From: Alkalibaculum bacchi
GTDB lineage: Bacteria; Bacillota; Clostridia; Eubacteriales; Alkalibacteraceae
NCBI RefSeq assembly: GCF_937875145.1
Contig: NZ_CALNCS010000252.1
Span: forward strand, 1 to 5,714
Reading direction: 5' to 3'
Length of the DNA stretch: 5,714 bases
Shown here: one piece after another, positions 5,214 to 5,714 of the stretch
Numbering within the stretch: the stretch's first letter is position 1
Layout of the letters: each line of letters begins with the position of its first letter
Position numbers and translations under genes: made by a program
Notes under the pieces: generated by a model
Told to the model about the DNA's origin: nothing
The model's input: only the letters and a program-made list of their open reading frames with translations
The model's database searches: none

Positions 5214-5714
5214 CTATATATCCAAGAATTTTCGCATTGAAAACAGGCTTCCTACTGCTCCTACACCAATACCATAGATTAAAAAGTACGTGGTGATCTG
5301 AGGCATAATCATTTCAGGTGTTGCAAATGTAGTACCCATAAGAATCCCAGATTGTTCTTGAAGGACTCCTAAGAAGAAATAATAGCTATTTCTTACTACA
5401 AGAACCGCTAACAAAGAACCCACAAATCCTAATATACTTCCTTCAATGAGAAAAGGAATTCGAATGTACCAATTGGTTGAACCAATCAGTTTCATGATAC
5501 CAATTTCTTTTCTTCGAGCGAAAACTGTAATTTTAATCGTGTTAAAAATAATAAACAAGGATATTCCTGTTAAGATTACTAATACAACTAAGCTAAGTGC
5601 ATTTGCAAAATTGCTAAATTTCATAAGTGAATCTACATATTCCTCACCATAATTTATGTAGTCTACACCTTCTAATTCACTTAATTCTTTGCTTAATGGT
5701 ACGATTTTTTCACC
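5214..5714 (-). CDS. ftsX: Cell division protein FtsX, C-terminal part
   Basis: FtsX is the membrane subunit of the ABC-type FtsEX complex. It couples ATP hydrolysis by FtsE to activation of a cell-wall hydrolase outside the membrane. The frame is open to the window edge and reads GEKIVPLSKELSELEGVDY at the cut, so 166 residues are present, a little over half of a typical clostridial FtsX of about 300 aa. The first 30 residues belong to the extracellular loop domain. Three membrane segments follow (around fragment residues 36-58, 79-101 and 138-160). The cytoplasmic loop FARRKEIGIMKLIGSTNWYI after the first of them is characteristic of FtsX permeases. The missing N-terminus and ftsE should lie to the right. 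An internal ATG at 5622-5624 is not the real start, because homologous sequence continues upstream of it. Confidence 0.95.
   Translation of the reverse strand, partial: GEKIVPLSKELSELEGVDYINYGEEYVDSLMKFSNFANALSLVVLVILTGISLFIIFNTIKITVFARRKEIGIMKLIGSTNWYIRIPFLIEGSILGFVGSLLAVLVVRNSYYFFLGVLQEQSGILMGTTFATPEMIMPQITTYFLIYGIGVGAVGSLFSMRKFLDI

Noticed and set aside
5446..5652. 68-codon plus-strand ORF
   Set aside because: It is antisense to conserved FtsX membrane and loop sequence.

Overview
This is an AT-rich chromosomal segment of a low-GC Gram-positive bacterium, most likely a clostridium. The evidence is the gene order ftsX, M23 peptidase, S41 peptidase, uvrB, the AGGAGG-type ribosome binding sites, the sigma-A-type promoter with a Bacillus/Clostridium-type LexA box, and the protein sequences. 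An Alkaliphilus-like relative is my best guess from memory; no search was run. All four genes are on the minus strand, so transcription runs from right to left.

Right to left: the C-terminal part of ftsX (5214-5714, cut by the window edge) is followed after 34 bp by a secreted coiled-coil/LytM M23 peptidase (3962-5179, GTG start). A strong hairpin terminator (3915-3960) ends this cell-division transcript. A 296-bp gap with a palindrome, a decayed repeat and a probable promoter leads to a membrane-anchored S41 carboxy-terminal processing protease (2451-3665). After it come a half-copy of a repeat element and a 17-bp-stem terminator (2333-2370). Only about 20 bp further on is a near-consensus promoter (TTGACG, 17 bp, TATAAT) with a 13-of-14 match to the LexA SOS box over its start site. 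It drives uvrB (217-2169). The left edge (1-218) holds two 96% identical 109-bp tandem units of an imperfectly palindromic element.

FtsEX is an ABC-type complex that controls periplasmic or extracellular murein hydrolases through a coiled-coil partner, and the M23 protein next to it has exactly that architecture. The Ctp protease may process or turn over proteins in the same compartment. uvrB belongs to nucleotide excision repair and is insulated from the upstream genes by its own terminator and promoter.

The coding content is ordinary and I see no new defence or mobile system. The least conventional part is a family of small palindromic elements with AGTTCTAAGTT termini and a GTCACC-nnn-GGTGAC core. 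Full or decayed copies occur in every complete intergenic gap downstream of the M23 gene. One copy supplies the stop codon of the protease gene, and the tandem units carry a copy of the uvrB 3' end.
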